NCBI GenBank assembly: GCA_964242415.1
Contig: CAXTAT010000022.1
Location: 33,370 to 97,369, forward strand
Length of the DNA stretch: 64,000 bases
Direction: 5' to 3'
Source: DASWOJ01 sp964242415
GTDB taxonomy: Bacteria > Pseudomonadota > Alphaproteobacteria > Acetobacterales > Acetobacteraceae
Position 1 is the stretch's first letter. Each line of letters starts with the position of its first letter. A program made the position numbers and the translations under genes. The notes under the pieces are model-generated. The model did not search any database. It was not told the origin of the DNA and worked only from the letters and a program-made list of their open reading frames with translations. Shown piece by piece: positions 25,067-35,612 of this stretch.

Positions 25067-25684
25067 ATGGCGGTTGGCATCACACGATTCACCAGCCGTT
25101 TCCCCATCGTATGGCATGTGGCCGAGGCGGACGGCCTGGCAGCCATCGAGGCCCTGGGCCTGCTGCCGGCGGCCGAGCTGCGACGGTTGGCTGGGGTTGC
25201 TGCCACCGGCCAGAACCGCGGCGACTACGTGCCGCTTCTGCTGCCCGGCACCGGCACTGCCGTCCTGCGCTTCCAGTTGATGCCCGACGCCAAGATCGCC
25301 GGCTCCCTCGCTGGCGAGTTCGCCGGCCAGCCCGCGGCATGGCGCGCGATGATCGACAGCCACGCCTTCTTCTGGGCCGACCCGGCCCGGCGCGACGGCT
25401 TCATCCGCGCCACCGGGCGCGAGCGCCGCAGGAGCAAAGCCGCTCCGTCCGAAACGCCGCCCGTCGTGCTGGCCTTCGACACCCTGGCGCTAGTCACGCC
25501 GTATCTGGCCGACGCCTACTACTCCACGTTCAACACTGGCTCCACGATCCGCGGCGCCGCCCGCGCCAGGCGGGACGAGCACACCTTCCGCCCCGTCGCC
25601 GCCTACCGCTCCGGACCCGTGGCGGAGCTGGCCATCCGCGCCGCCATCCCGCCCGCGGTGCTGGCCCGCGCCCGTTTGCCTTGA
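25067..25684 (+). CDS. DUF7002-like protein
   Basis: A 205-residue cytoplasmic protein that resembles the DUF7002 family. It shows an N-terminal WHVAEADGLAAIEALGLLPA segment, a central RDGFIRATGRERRR and VLAFDTLALVT strand, and a C-terminal DAYYSTFNTGSTIRGAARARR block. In the family these conserved pieces form one compact domain of unknown function. The ATG at 25067 places the WHVAE motif at its usual distance from the start; longer in-frame sequence upstream overlaps the palindromic repeat. No enzymatic role is assigned. The family call rests on recalled motifs, not on a search. Confidence 0.65.
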   Translation: MAVGITRFTSRFPIVWHVAEADGLAAIEALGLLPAAELRRLAGVAATGQNRGDYVPLLLPGTGTAVLRFQLMPDAKIAGSLAGEFAGQPAAWRAMIDSHAFFWADPARRDGFIRATGRERRRSKAAPSETPPVVLAFDTLALVTPYLADAYYSTFNTGSTIRGAARARRDEHTFRPVAAYRSGPVAELAIRAAIPPAVLARARLP

Positions 25685-25803
25685 CCGGCCACCCCCTTTC
25701 CGTCACATACCCCGCGCCCCGGCATTCGGCCGGCGCGGCGGATTGATCCCTGGCCCACTGGGACGCCGCACCTGCCACAATCACGCGACAAGAGGAGAAA
25801 TCC

Positions 25804-26991
<1,188 letters not shown>

Positions 26992-27007
26992 GCCCCCGGG
27001 TAGGCCC

Positions 27008-27763
27008 GTGGAGGGCGGGGTGCTGAAGGACCCCGCCGAACGGCTGTATGGCCGCACGCGGAGCCATCCGCTGCGGCTGCGGCAGCAATTGCTGCTGGAT
27101 GCTACCCTGCCCCGGCTGCGCTTCGCCGAGGCGCAGGCAGCGGACCCGCTGGCCGCCTTCGGTCCCGGCCCGGCCGAGTTGTGGCTGGAGGTCGGCTTCG
27201 GCGGTGGGGAGCACGCGCAGGCGCAGGCCGCCGCGCACCCCGAAGCCGGGCTGATCGCCTGCGAGGTATTCGAGAACGGCGTGTGCTCGCTGCTGTCCCG
27301 CCTGGTGCCGGAGGGCGAGGAGGCGGTCGCGCCGCTGCCGGGTAACCTGCGCCTGTGGGATGACGACGCCCGCATCCTGTTGCGCGCCTTGCCGCCGGGC
27401 AGCCTGGGGCGCGTGTTCCTGCTGTTCCCCGATCCCTGGCCCAAGATGCGCCACGCCAAGCGCCGCTTCGTGCATCCCGCGCAGGTGGCGCTGGTCGCCC
27501 GCGCCCTGCAGCCCGGCGGCGAGTGGCGCGTCGCCTCCGACGATCCGACCTACCAGGTCTGGGTGGCGGAGGTCATGGCCGGCCAGGCGCTGTTCACCGC
27601 GCCGGACCCGGCGGCGCAGCGCCCGGCGGACTGGCCGCCGACGCGTTATGAGGCCAAGGCATTGCAGGCCGGGCGGTCACCGCTTTACTGGACGTTCATC
27701 CGCAACGACATGCCGACGCCGGGCCTGCATGACCTGGACGCAAACCACGGGCTGGAGACATAG
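27008..27763 (+). CDS. trmB: tRNA (guanine-N7-)-methyltransferase
   Basis: Methylates N7 of G46 in the variable loop of tRNAs, using SAM. The 251-residue protein starts KDPAERLYGRTRSHPLRLRQ as in alphaproteobacterial TrmB, with LWLEVGFGGGEHAQAQAA (SAM motif I), LIACEVFENGV and the diagnostic FLLFPDPWPKMRHAKRRFV block. GTG at 27008 is used; a GTG 12 nt further in is also possible. It lies 16 nt after metK, so it is likely co-transcribed with the enzyme that makes its methyl donor. Confidence 0.95.
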   Translation: MEGGVLKDPAERLYGRTRSHPLRLRQQLLLDATLPRLRFAEAQAADPLAAFGPGPAELWLEVGFGGGEHAQAQAAAHPEAGLIACEVFENGVCSLLSRLVPEGEEAVAPLPGNLRLWDDDARILLRALPPGSLGRVFLLFPDPWPKMRHAKRRFVHPAQVALVARALQPGGEWRVASDDPTYQVWVAEVMAGQALFTAPDPAAQRPADWPPTRYEAKALQAGRSPLYWTFIRNDMPTPGLHDLDANHGLET

Positions 27764-27767
27764 GGCA

Positions 27768-28706
27768 ATGCAGCTTCACGGACTCCACCACTTGACCGCG
27801 GTGTCGGCGGACGCCCGCGGCAACCACGACTTCTATACCCGGGTGCTCGGAATGCGGCTGGTGAAGAAGACCGTGAACCAGGACGACGTCAGCGCCTACC
27901 ACCTGTTCTACGCCGACGGCGCGGCCAGCCCCGGCACCGACATCACCTTCTTCGACTGGCCGGTTGGGCCGGAGGCGCGCGGCACCAACTCGATCGTGGG
28001 CACGGCGCTGCGGGTCGCGGGGCAGCCCGCGCTGGACTACTGGGTGGCGCGGCTGGATTGGCTCGGCGTGCCGCGCGGCCCGGTCCAGGAGGTGGACGGC
28101 CGCCTGCGCCTAGACTTCCAGGACCCCGAGGGGCAACGCCTGGCGCTGGTGGACGATGCGGGCGCCGGGCCGTTCCATCCCTGGACCGGCAGCCCGGTGC
28201 CTGACGAGGTGCAGATCCGCGGCCTCGGCCCCGTCACGATCAGCGTGCGCGAGTTGCAGCCGTCCGCCCAGTTCTTGACGGACGTCATGGCGATGCGGGA
28301 GGCGCGCAGCTTCCAAGCCCCTGACGCCGCCACGGTGCACGTTTTCGAGATGGGCGAAGGCGGCCCGGCGGCGGAGCTGCATGTCCGGGTGGAACCGGGC
28401 CTCCCCCCGGCCCAGCCCGGCGCTGGGGGCGTCCACCATGTCGCCTTCCGGGTACGTGACGACGAGTACGCCGGCTGGGTCGAGCGTCTGCAACGCCTCC
28501 GCATCCCGTCCAGCGGCGCGGTGGACCGGTTCTACTTTCGCAGCCTTTACACGCGGGAACCCGGCGGCATCCTGTATGAGATCGCCACCGACGGCCCCGG
28601 CTTCGCCACCGACGAGGCGATGGAGGCGCTGGGCGAACGCCTGTCGCTGCCGCCGTTCCTGGAGCCGCGCCGCGCCGAGATCGAACGCAACCTGAAGCCG
28701 CTCTAG
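27768..28706 (+). CDS. Ring-cleaving dioxygenase, VOC (glyoxalase) family
   Basis: A 312-residue protein with two vicinal-oxygen-chelate domains, like MhqO/LinE-type dioxygenases that open hydroquinone or catechol rings with non-haem Fe(II). Probable metal ligands are His in LHGLHHLTAVSADA near the N-terminus, and His plus Glu in AGGVHHVAFRV and GGILYEIATDGPGF. The length and two-domain structure match the MhqO group. The ATG at 27768 lies 4 nt after trmB. A role in detoxifying quinones is inferred from the family; the substrate is unproven. Confidence 0.85.
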   Translation: MQLHGLHHLTAVSADARGNHDFYTRVLGMRLVKKTVNQDDVSAYHLFYADGAASPGTDITFFDWPVGPEARGTNSIVGTALRVAGQPALDYWVARLDWLGVPRGPVQEVDGRLRLDFQDPEGQRLALVDDAGAGPFHPWTGSPVPDEVQIRGLGPVTISVRELQPSAQFLTDVMAMREARSFQAPDAATVHVFEMGEGGPAAELHVRVEPGLPPAQPGAGGVHHVAFRVRDDEYAGWVERLQRLRIPSSGAVDRFYFRSLYTREPGGILYEIATDGPGFATDEAMEALGERLSLPPFLEPRRAEIERNLKPL

Positions 28707-28787
28707 CCGCAAGGCGGGCGCATGCTTGCGGGTGGCGACCGCCTCCTAAATGCTGGGGGCAACGCAACACTGAAGGATGAGCCGACG

Positions 28788-29111
28788 ATGTATATCGCCA
28801 TGAACCGCTTCAAGGTGTCCCCAGGGTCGGAGGCGGCGTTCGAGGAGATGTGGACCAGCCGTGACTCGCATCTGAAGACGGTGCCGGGGTTCGTGGAGTT
28901 CCACCTGCTGCGCGGGCCGGTGCGGGACGACCACGTGCTGTATTCCAGCCACACCATCTGGGCCGACCATGCCGCCTTCGAGGGCTGGACGAAGTCGGAG
29001 GCGTTCCGCGCCGCCCACCGCAATGCCGGCAGCCCCGGACGCGGCGCCACCCCAATGTACTCCGGCCACCCGGAGTTCGAGGGCTTCGAGGTGATTCAAA
29101 CCGTCAAGTAG
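28788..29111 (+). CDS. Antibiotic biosynthesis monooxygenase (ABM) family protein
   Basis: A 107-residue ferredoxin-like alpha/beta barrel of the ABM family, which includes haem-degrading HmoA/IsdG-type and quinol monooxygenases. It has the pattern NRFKVSPGSEAAFEEMWTSR, then VPGFVEFHLLRGP and WADHAAFEGWTKSEAFRAAH. The last stretch, with W and H near the dimer cleft, matches the family. The ATG at 28788 has AAGGATGAG upstream. It follows the VOC dioxygenase by 81 nt on the same strand, so both may deal with aromatic or haem-derived compounds; this is inference. Confidence 0.82.
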   Translation: MYIAMNRFKVSPGSEAAFEEMWTSRDSHLKTVPGFVEFHLLRGPVRDDHVLYSSHTIWADHAAFEGWTKSEAFRAAHRNAGSPGRGATPMYSGHPEFEGFEVIQTVK

Positions 29112-29134
29112 GCCGGCGCCGCCGGGCGAGGCCC

Positions 29135-29273
29135 TTCTCCCTCTCCCTCCGGGAGAGGGCCGGGGTGAGGGAAGCCGCAAGCGCCGCCCTGTCCGGCCGC
29201 AGGAACAGAGACGGCCCGCTGCACAAGGCTTCGGCCCCCACAGCCCCTCACCCCGGTCCTCCGCCGGAGAAGC
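29135..29273. repeat. Composite double-hairpin element, copy C
   Basis: Left hairpin 29135-29171 (CCCTCTCCCTCCGGGAGAGGG plus CCGGGGTGAGGG), right hairpin 29244-29273 in the opposite orientation but decayed (CCCCTCACCCCGGTCCTCCG...). Spacer about 72 nt. It lies in the 223-bp gap between the ABM gene and the amidohydrolase gene. Confidence 0.85.
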
Positions 29274-29334
29274 CTAGTTCACACTTGCGGCGGCGCGGCT
29301 TACGCTCCCGTCCCAGGCTGCGAGGAAGTCCGGC

Positions 29335-30501
29335 ATGCAGTACGACCTGGTTCTGCGCAACGGCCGCGTGCTGGACCCCGGCGGCGCCCCGAATGCCATG
29401 CGCGACGAAACCGCCGACGTCGCCTTCACCGCCGGCAAGGTCGCCGCCATCGGCCCCGGGCTGCACGGCCGCGTGGAACGCGACGTGGCAGGCTGCCTGG
29501 TGATGCCCGGCCACATCGATTTCCACGCCCACGTGTACTGGGGCGGCACCAGCATCAGCATCGACGCCGACGCGCTGGCCCGGCGCAGCGGCACCACCAC
29601 CTGGCTCGACGCCGGGTCGGCCGGCCCCGGCAACTTCGCGGGCTTCCGCACCCACGTCATCGAGCCCAGCCGGACCCGCATCCTCGCCGCCCTGCACGTC
29701 AGCCACGCCGGCATCTTCGCGTTCTCCAAGACGGCGATGGTCGGCGAGTCCCTCGACATGCGCCTGATGGACACCGAGACCTGCGCCGCCGTCGCCCGCG
29801 CCCATCCGGACCTGATCCGCACGGTGAAGGTGCGGGTGGGCATGAACACCAGCGGCGTGAACGGCATCGCGCCGCTGCACCACGCCCTGGCGGCGGCGGA
29901 CCGGGCGGGGTTGCCCGTCATGTGCCATATCGACCGCCCGCCGCCGCGCCTGGCCGACGTGCTGGCCGACCTGCGCCCCGGCGACATCCTGACCCACTGC
30001 TTCAAGCCGTTCCCCAATGCTCCCTGCACCGCGGACGGCCGGGTGCTGGACGCCTGCTGGCAGGCCCGGGAGCGCGGGGTGCTGTTCGACATCGCGCACG
30101 GCGCCGGGTCGTTCGACTTCGGCGTGGCGGAGGCGATGCTGGCCGGCGGCTTCCCGCCCGACATCATCAGCTCGGACGTGCACGTGCTGTGCATCGACGG
30201 ACCCGCCTGGGACACCATGGAGACGATGAGCAAGTTCCTGTGCCTGGGAATGGCGCTGCCGGACATCGTGCGCGCGGTGACGGTGGCGCCGGCCCTGGCG
30301 ATGCGGCGGCCGGACCTGGCGGACCTGTCCCTCGGCAGCACCGGGGACGCGACGGTGATGCGGCTGCAGGAGGGGCGGTTCAGCTTCACCGACAGCGTTG
30401 GCAACACCCGCACGGGGCGGCAGCGGTTCGCGCTGGACAGCATGGTGGTGGGCGGGGCGCTGTGGCACGCGGCGGATGCGGCGGCAATGGCGGCGGATTG
30501 A
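29335..30501 (+). CDS. Amidohydrolase/deacetylase-family metallohydrolase
   Basis: A 388-residue TIM-barrel metal-dependent hydrolase of the dihydroorotase/deacetylase group. It shows GHIDFHAHVYWGG (metal HxH, about residues 61-73), MCHIDRPP, LTHCFKPF with another metal histidine, and IISSDVHVLC with the catalytic aspartate. The composite beta-sandwich at both ends is present (NGRVLDPGG at the start). A GAGGAA ribosome-binding site precedes the ATG. Enzymes of this group cleave cyclic amides or N-acetyl groups; the substrate is unknown. It is convergent with the solute-binding protein gene, with 12 nt between stops. Confidence 0.88.
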   Translation: MQYDLVLRNGRVLDPGGAPNAMRDETADVAFTAGKVAAIGPGLHGRVERDVAGCLVMPGHIDFHAHVYWGGTSISIDADALARRSGTTTWLDAGSAGPGNFAGFRTHVIEPSRTRILAALHVSHAGIFAFSKTAMVGESLDMRLMDTETCAAVARAHPDLIRTVKVRVGMNTSGVNGIAPLHHALAAADRAGLPVMCHIDRPPPRLADVLADLRPGDILTHCFKPFPNAPCTADGRVLDACWQARERGVLFDIAHGAGSFDFGVAEAMLAGGFPPDIISSDVHVLCIDGPAWDTMETMSKFLCLGMALPDIVRAVTVAPALAMRRPDLADLSLGSTGDATVMRLQEGRFSFTDSVGNTRTGRQRFALDSMVVGGALWHAADAAAMAAD

Positions 30502-30513
30502 GGGGACCAGCGG

Positions 30514-31329
30514 TTACTCGGCCCGTGCTGGCGGTGCGACCGCCGCGCTGCCCTGGCCCGTCTCGCTCAGGGCACGGGCGACGAGGCCCGACGCCTTCAT
30601 CTCCTCGACGAAGGCGTGCAGGAACAGCGCGCCGGCCGGGCGGTCCTGCGGAGTGCCCATTGCCTGCTCGATCTGCATGAAGCCGCCGGGGATGACACGA
30701 GTCCCCGGGCGGTCCGCGGCGAGGGCCACCAACGGTTGGCGCACCCCGGCCAGGGCGTCCAGGCGCTGCTGGATGAACGCGTCCGTCGCAGCGGCCGTAT
30801 CCGGAAACCGCAGCAGCGCCGCGTGGCGCAGCGTCCGCGTGAGATACAGGTCGTAGGCGCTACCCTCCGCGACCGCAATGCGCATGCCGGGCTGGTCGGC
30901 GTCGGCTGGCGCGTGCAGCGGAGAGGCTTGCAGGACGAGGTAGGTGCCCTCGATCACCACATAGGGCGCGGTGAAGCTGACCGCCGCCGCGCGCACCGGT
31001 TCGATGGCCAGGAACGCCACGTCCCAGGCGCCCGACCCTGCTGCCGCGAACACCCGCCCGGCTTCGTTGAACGGAACGAGATCGACGGGCACGCCCAGCC
31101 GCCGCCCCAGTTCCCGGGCCAGCGCCACCGACACGCCCTGCGGCATGCCGTCCGGTCCGTGCTGCGCGAGGATCGGGTTGCCGAAGTTGATCGCCGCGCG
31201 CAGCCGCCCGGCCGGCGCAAGCTCCGCCGCGGCATCACCGGAGGCGGCGGGGGGGCCGGCGGCCTGTGCGGCGGTGCCGGTCAAGGCCAGCAACAGGCAG
31301 GCCAGGCCGAGGACGGACCGGATGAGCAT
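30514..31329 (-). CDS. Periplasmic amino-acid-type ABC solute-binding protein (family 3)
   Basis: A 271-residue secreted binding protein. The signal peptide is MLIRSVLGLACLLLALTGT with a probable cut after AQA, which fixes the ATG at 31329. The mature domain has LRAAINFGNPILAQ (start of lobe 1), DGMPQGVSVALARELGRRLG, EAGRVFAAAGSGAWDVAFLA and the hinge segment GTYLVLQASPL. This is the SBP_bac_3 fold, which usually delivers polar amino acids to an ABC permease. No permease or ATPase gene is adjacent, so it is an orphan binding protein, possibly with a sensing role. Confidence 0.85.
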   Translation of the reverse strand: MLIRSVLGLACLLLALTGTAAQAAGPPAASGDAAAELAPAGRLRAAINFGNPILAQHGPDGMPQGVSVALARELGRRLGVPVDLVPFNEAGRVFAAAGSGAWDVAFLAIEPVRAAAVSFTAPYVVIEGTYLVLQASPLHAPADADQPGMRIAVAEGSAYDLYLTRTLRHAALLRFPDTAAATDAFIQQRLDALAGVRQPLVALAADRPGTRVIPGGFMQIEQAMGTPQDRPAGALFLHAFVEEMKASGLVARALSETGQGSAAVAPPARAE

Positions 31330-31561
31330 GGCAAACCACCCCTGCGCGATGCGGGACGGACCGTAGAACGCTCCGGCACCCGGCGGCAACGCTGGCCGCG
31401 GGCGGCGTCGATTAAACGCGGACCCGCCTCACTGCCCGCGGTGCCGGCATCCCGGCGCTCGCGGATCAGACCACCCGCGTCAACGTTGCCAATGCCGCCT
31501 GAAGTGAGCGAAACTCAGACCCGGCGACGGATGTCCGGGGTGGCGCATGGAAGGCAAGCAC

Positions 31562-33022
31562 ATGCATCAGGTGCTGATCGTGGGCGCGGGACCGGTGGGC
31601 CTGACGCTTGCGGCCGAACTGGCACGGTATGGGGTGCAGGTGCGCATCATTGACCGCAGCCCTCACCCGACGGAGACCTCCAAGGCGCTGGTCATCTGGA
31701 GCCGCACGCTCGAATTGATGGACCGAATGGGGTGCACGTCCGCCTTCCTCGGCGCCGGGTTGCAGGCGCACGGCGCGTCGATCCGCGGCAGCCGGACCGT
31801 GCTGGGCCACGCCGGGTTCGACGACGTCGCCAGCCCCTACAACTTCGCCCTGATGCTGCCGCAGAGCGACACGGAACGGCTGCTGGCCACGCACCTCGGG
31901 TGCCTAGGGGTCACGGTGGAGCGGAGGGTGGAGCTGACCGGCTTCAGCCAGACCCCATCCCATGTCGAGGCGCACCTGAGCCATGCCGGCGGAGCCGAGG
32001 AGGCGTTGCAGACGTCATGGCTGATCGGCTGCGACGGCGCGCACAGCACCGTGCGCCACGGCTTGGGCTTCGCGTTTGAGGGCGAGGCCCAAGGCGACGA
32101 CTGGATGCTCGCCGACATCCGCCTGGAGGGCGCAGGCGCACCGCCGGCTGACGAGATCGCCACCTTCCTGCACCGCGACGGGCCATTCGCCGTCTTCCCG
32201 ATCCCCGGCGGCCGGGCGCGGGTCATCGCCGCCGTGGGCAAGACAGTGGCGGGGCAGTCCAGGCCGGACCCGACGCTCCCGGAGGTGCAGGCCATGGCGG
32301 ACGAACGCGCCGGAGGCGGTTTCCGCGTGACTGACCCCGTGTGGCTGGCCAACTTCCGCATCAACGAACGCAAGGTGTCCGACTATGCGAAGGGGCGGGC
32401 CTTCCTGGCCGGGGACGCGGCCCACGTCCATAGCCCCGCCGGCGGCCAGGGCATGAACACCGGCATGCAGGACGCCTTCAACCTGGCCTGGAAGCTGGCC
32501 ATGGTGATCCGGGGGGAGGCCCCGCCCAGCCTGCTGGACAGCTACTCGCCCGAGCGGAGCGCGGTCGGCGACATGGTGCTGCGCAACGCGGCCCGGATGA
32601 CCGACATGGGAACGCTCGCCCACCCTGCCGCACAGGCTGCCCGCAACATGGCGCTGCACTTCATGCTCGGCTTCCATGCCGTGCAGGGCCGGCTGGCCGC
32701 CACCATGAGCGAGGTGGAGATCGCCTATGCAAACAGCCCGCTCTCGACGGGCCGCCACGCGGGCGACCGGCTTCCGCCGGAGCAGTATGACGGTCCGCCG
32801 CCGGGTGCTGGGACCACGCCCCGCTTCGTGCTGTTCTCGGCCGACCGCGCAAGGGGCGCCGCGCTGGCGGCACGTTTCCCCGGCGTGCTCGATCCGGCGC
32901 CGCGGACACCGCCCGACACGCGGCGGCTGCTCATCGTCCGGCCGGACGGGTATATTGGCCTGTCCGCCGCCGCCAACGATTGGACCGGAGCAGAGCACTA
33001 TATCCAACTGCTGGCGGCATAG
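31562..33022 (+). CDS. FAD-dependent aromatic monooxygenase (PheA/TfdB family)
   Basis: A 486-residue flavoprotein hydroxylase. The FAD-binding GxGxxG is in VLIVGAGPVGLTLAAELARYG (about residues 4-24), and the second FAD motif in AFLAGDAAHVHSPAGGQGMN (GD motif, about residues 281-300). A C-terminal thioredoxin-like domain (RFVLFSADRARGAAL) is present as in phenol hydroxylases. I prefer the ATG at 31562, preceded by GGAAGG, over the in-frame ATG at 31547. The 230-bp upstream gap is divergent with the solute-binding protein gene. Substrate unknown; single-component hydroxylases of this type use NAD(P)H and a phenolic substrate. Confidence 0.88.
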   Translation: MHQVLIVGAGPVGLTLAAELARYGVQVRIIDRSPHPTETSKALVIWSRTLELMDRMGCTSAFLGAGLQAHGASIRGSRTVLGHAGFDDVASPYNFALMLPQSDTERLLATHLGCLGVTVERRVELTGFSQTPSHVEAHLSHAGGAEEALQTSWLIGCDGAHSTVRHGLGFAFEGEAQGDDWMLADIRLEGAGAPPADEIATFLHRDGPFAVFPIPGGRARVIAAVGKTVAGQSRPDPTLPEVQAMADERAGGGFRVTDPVWLANFRINERKVSDYAKGRAFLAGDAAHVHSPAGGQGMNTGMQDAFNLAWKLAMVIRGEAPPSLLDSYSPERSAVGDMVLRNAARMTDMGTLAHPAAQAARNMALHFMLGFHAVQGRLAATMSEVEIAYANSPLSTGRHAGDRLPPEQYDGPPPGAGTTPRFVLFSADRARGAALAARFPGVLDPAPRTPPDTRRLLIVRPDGYIGLSAAANDWTGAEHYIQLLAA

Positions 33023-33070
33023 GGAGCTTACAAAACCCGCCCGGGGCCAAGGGCCTCCATCAAGCCAGGC

Positions 33071-34699
33071 CTACTCCGTCCCCAGCGGGTCCCGCGGCAG
33101 CACCCGATGCCGCAGCACCATCCCAGCCATCGCCAGCCGCGCCGGGTCGTCCAGCCGCTCCGCCTCCCACGCCATCGCCGCGGCGGAGGCGACATGGTAC
33201 AGCGCCGAAGCCGCCTGCCGCGTCAGGTGCGTGCCGCCGGGCGCCATGGCAGCCTCGGCCAGCCCGGCTGCGCGCGCCATCACCGGCAGCACGTCCAGCC
33301 CCGGCACCGCCAGGCCACGCACATGCGCCTGCAACGCCGCCAGCCCGCCATCCCGCCGCGCCGCCCGCAGCACGTCCAGCGCCACGACGTTGCTCGTGCC
33401 CTCCCAGATCGAGCCCAGGTGCGCATCCCGCAGCACCCGCGCATCCGGCCACTCCTCGATGTAGCCGCAGCCGCCGCGGACCTCCATCGCGTCCCCCGCC
33501 ACCTTGCGCGCGTCCCTGCAGGCGCGGAACTTCAACAGCGGCGTCAGGATGCGCAACAGCGCATAGGCCCCGGCCTCCCCGGCATCGGACCGGCGCAGCG
33601 CCTCGGCGGCTTGCAGGCTCATGCTGCGCGCCTGCTCCGCCCAGACCTGCATCTTCAGCAGTTGGCGCTGCATCAGCGGCATGTCGGCCAGGGGGACGCC
33701 GAACGCCACCCGGCGCCGGGCCACGAACCCGGCCTCCGTCACCGCCCGCCGCATCAGCCCGGCCGCACGCACCCCGTTCGACAGGCGCGAGTTGTTCACC
33801 ATGTCCGCCATCTGCCGGAATCCGGCGCCGGGGTCGCCGACCAGCCAGGCCACCGCGCCGCGCAACTGCACTTCTCCACTTGCCATCGAGCGCGTGCCCA
33901 GCTTCTCCTTCAGGCGCACGATGTGGACCAGGTTTGCCCGGCCATCCGGCAGGGTGCGCGGCAGCAGGAACAGGCTGACGCCGCGGATGCCGTCCGGCGC
34001 CCCCAGGGGCCGGGCCAGCACCATCGCCAGCGCGGCGTCGGGGTTGGAGCAGAACCACTTGTCCCCCGTCAGCGCCCAGGTTCCGTCCGGCAGCGGCGCG
34101 GCGGCGACGGCGGTGGCGCCCACGTCGGACCCGGCGCCCTGCTCGGTCATGAACATCGCACCCTGGGCCAGGGTATCCATATCCTGGCTGGTCAGCGCCG
34201 GCAGGTAGCGCGCGACCAGCGCCGGGTCGCCGAAGCGGCGCAGGGTGCGGGTCAGGCTGTCGGTCATGCTGACGGGGCACATCAGCCCGAACTCTGCCTG
34301 CACGAACAGGTAGGTCAGCAGGTACTTGGCCGCCGGCGGCATCGGCGCCGGCCAGCCCAGCACGCCGCCGCGGTGGGACAGCGCGGCCAGGCCGTACTCG
34401 CCGAACGCCAGCCGCTCCATCTCGCGGTAGGCCGGGTGCTTGTCGATGGATTGCACGTCCTCGCCGCGGCGGGTGCGGTGGCGCAGCGTCGGCGGGTTGC
34501 GGTTGGCGATGCCGGCCAGCTCGTCTAGGCTGCCACCTGCGAGCGCGCCCAGGCGGTCCAGGTGCGGCGCCAGGTGGGCGAACAGATCCGGCGGAAGGTA
34601 TAGCGCCGCCAGCCGGGCCAGCGCCGGGTCGGCCCGGTACAGGTTCAGTCCGCGGCTGTCCAGGACCGCCTCGGCGCCGGTGGGGACGAGCGCGTTCAT
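33071..34699 (-). CDS. Acyl-CoA dehydrogenase family protein, AidB-like
   Basis: A 542-residue flavoprotein closest in style to AidB, the adaptive-response acyl-CoA dehydrogenase homologue thought to protect DNA from alkylation. Features are the N-terminal extension (RGLNLYRADPALARLAALYL), the FAD segment MFMTEQGAGSDVGAT, ALTGDKWFCSNPDAA and the C-terminal segment GGCGYIEEWPDARVLRDAHLGSIWEGTS split over two lines of the domain. The length, longer than the usual 380-400 residue dehydrogenases, fits AidB. It is divergent from the CMD gene, with repeat copy D in between. Confidence 0.88.
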   Translation of the reverse strand: MNALVPTGAEAVLDSRGLNLYRADPALARLAALYLPPDLFAHLAPHLDRLGALAGGSLDELAGIANRNPPTLRHRTRRGEDVQSIDKHPAYREMERLAFGEYGLAALSHRGGVLGWPAPMPPAAKYLLTYLFVQAEFGLMCPVSMTDSLTRTLRRFGDPALVARYLPALTSQDMDTLAQGAMFMTEQGAGSDVGATAVAAAPLPDGTWALTGDKWFCSNPDAALAMVLARPLGAPDGIRGVSLFLLPRTLPDGRANLVHIVRLKEKLGTRSMASGEVQLRGAVAWLVGDPGAGFRQMADMVNNSRLSNGVRAAGLMRRAVTEAGFVARRRVAFGVPLADMPLMQRQLLKMQVWAEQARSMSLQAAEALRRSDAGEAGAYALLRILTPLLKFRACRDARKVAGDAMEVRGGCGYIEEWPDARVLRDAHLGSIWEGTSNVVALDVLRAARRDGGLAALQAHVRGLAVPGLDVLPVMARAAGLAEAAMAPGGTHLTRQAASALYHVASAAAMAWEAERLDDPARLAMAGMVLRHRVLPRDPLGTE

Positions 34700-34745
34700 G
34701 CTTGCTGCCTCATGTAAGGAATAAACGGGGGGAAGCTGCCTGCCT

Positions 34746-34891
34746 GCTCCCTTTCCCTCCGGGAGAGGGCCGGGGTGAGGGAAGCGGCCAGGGCCGAACT
34801 TGCCCGCTTCAAGGGAGAAACCCGCTCCCAGGCATGCCAGGTTTGGCGTTTGCGGCCACCCTCACCCTAACCCTCTCCCGGAGGGAGAGGG
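34746..34891. repeat. Composite double-hairpin element, copy D
   Basis: Left hairpin 34746-34782 (CCCTTTCCCTCCGGGAGAGGG plus CCGGGGTGAGGG), right hairpin 34859-34891 in reverse (CCCTCACCCTAACCCTCTCC...). It lies between two divergent starts (AidB-like at 34699 and CMD at 34949), so it occupies promoter territory and cannot act only as a terminator there. Confidence 0.88.
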
Positions 34892-34948
34892 AACTAGTCC
34901 AGCCCTCATGCCGTATGCGTTAGCCCCGGCCATAGCAAGGTTGACCCC

Positions 34949-35497
34949 ATGCGCATTCCCGACATAGCCCCCGACGAGATGACTCCCGCCCAACGCCGGG
35001 CGGCCGAGGCCGCCACCGCCGGCAAGCGGGGCCACGTCCCCGCCCCGCTGCGCGCCTGGCTGCACAGCCCGGAGATGGGCGACCGGGCGCAGCGCCTGGG
35101 CGAGTTCCTGCGCTACGACACCTCGCTCGGCCCGGCGCTGTCCGAGCTGGCCATCCTGGTGACCGCGCGCTTCTGGACCGCGCAATACGAGTGGTACGCC
35201 CACAAGAGCGAGGGCCTGAAGGCCGGCATCGACCCGGCCGTGATCGACGCCATCGCCGCCCGCCGCGCCCCGGCGCTGGCCGATCCGAAGGCGCAGGCCG
35301 TGTACGACTACGCCACGGCGCTGCACGAGCGGCACGAGGTTCCGGACGCTCTCCACGCCGCCGCAGTGGCCGCGCTGGGCGAGGCCGGCGTGGTGGAGCT
35401 GGTGGGCCTGCTTGGCTACTATACCTTGGTCTCCATGACGCTGAACGCCTTCCACATCGGCCTGCCTGACGGCGAGCAGCCGGAGCTTGCGCCGTGA
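34949..35497 (+). CDS. Carboxymuconolactone decarboxylase (CMD) family protein
   Basis: A 182-residue helical protein of the CMD/AhpD-like superfamily. The core segment LSELAILVTARFWTAQYEWYAHKSEGLKAG (about residues 65-94, given here in parts: ELAILVTARFW and EWYAHKSEGLKAG) holds the conserved E-x-x-x-H position. No CxxC pair is present, so the peroxidase activity of AhpD is not expected. The C-terminus YYTLVSMTLNAFHIGLP is typical. Members decarboxylate carboxymuconolactone or are uncharacterised; a role in aromatic breakdown would fit the nearby FAD and VOC enzymes but is not shown. Confidence 0.85.
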   Translation: MRIPDIAPDEMTPAQRRAAEAATAGKRGHVPAPLRAWLHSPEMGDRAQRLGEFLRYDTSLGPALSELAILVTARFWTAQYEWYAHKSEGLKAGIDPAVIDAIAARRAPALADPKAQAVYDYATALHERHEVPDALHAAAVAALGEAGVVELVGLLGYYTLVSMTLNAFHIGLPDGEQPELAP

Positions 35498-35612
35498 CGA
35501 ACGCTGGACGAGCCGGCCCGGCGCCACAACTGTTTCCTATCGGGATGGAGGATTTGCCGACGCCCGACGTATCGACCAATGGCCAAGCCTCCATGCCGCA
35601 AAGGACGACCGC

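Noticed and set aside
25685..25803. Possible SAM riboswitch in the metK leader
   Set aside because: A short GC hairpin is present but I cannot match a SAM-I, SAM-II or SAM/SAH consensus by eye.
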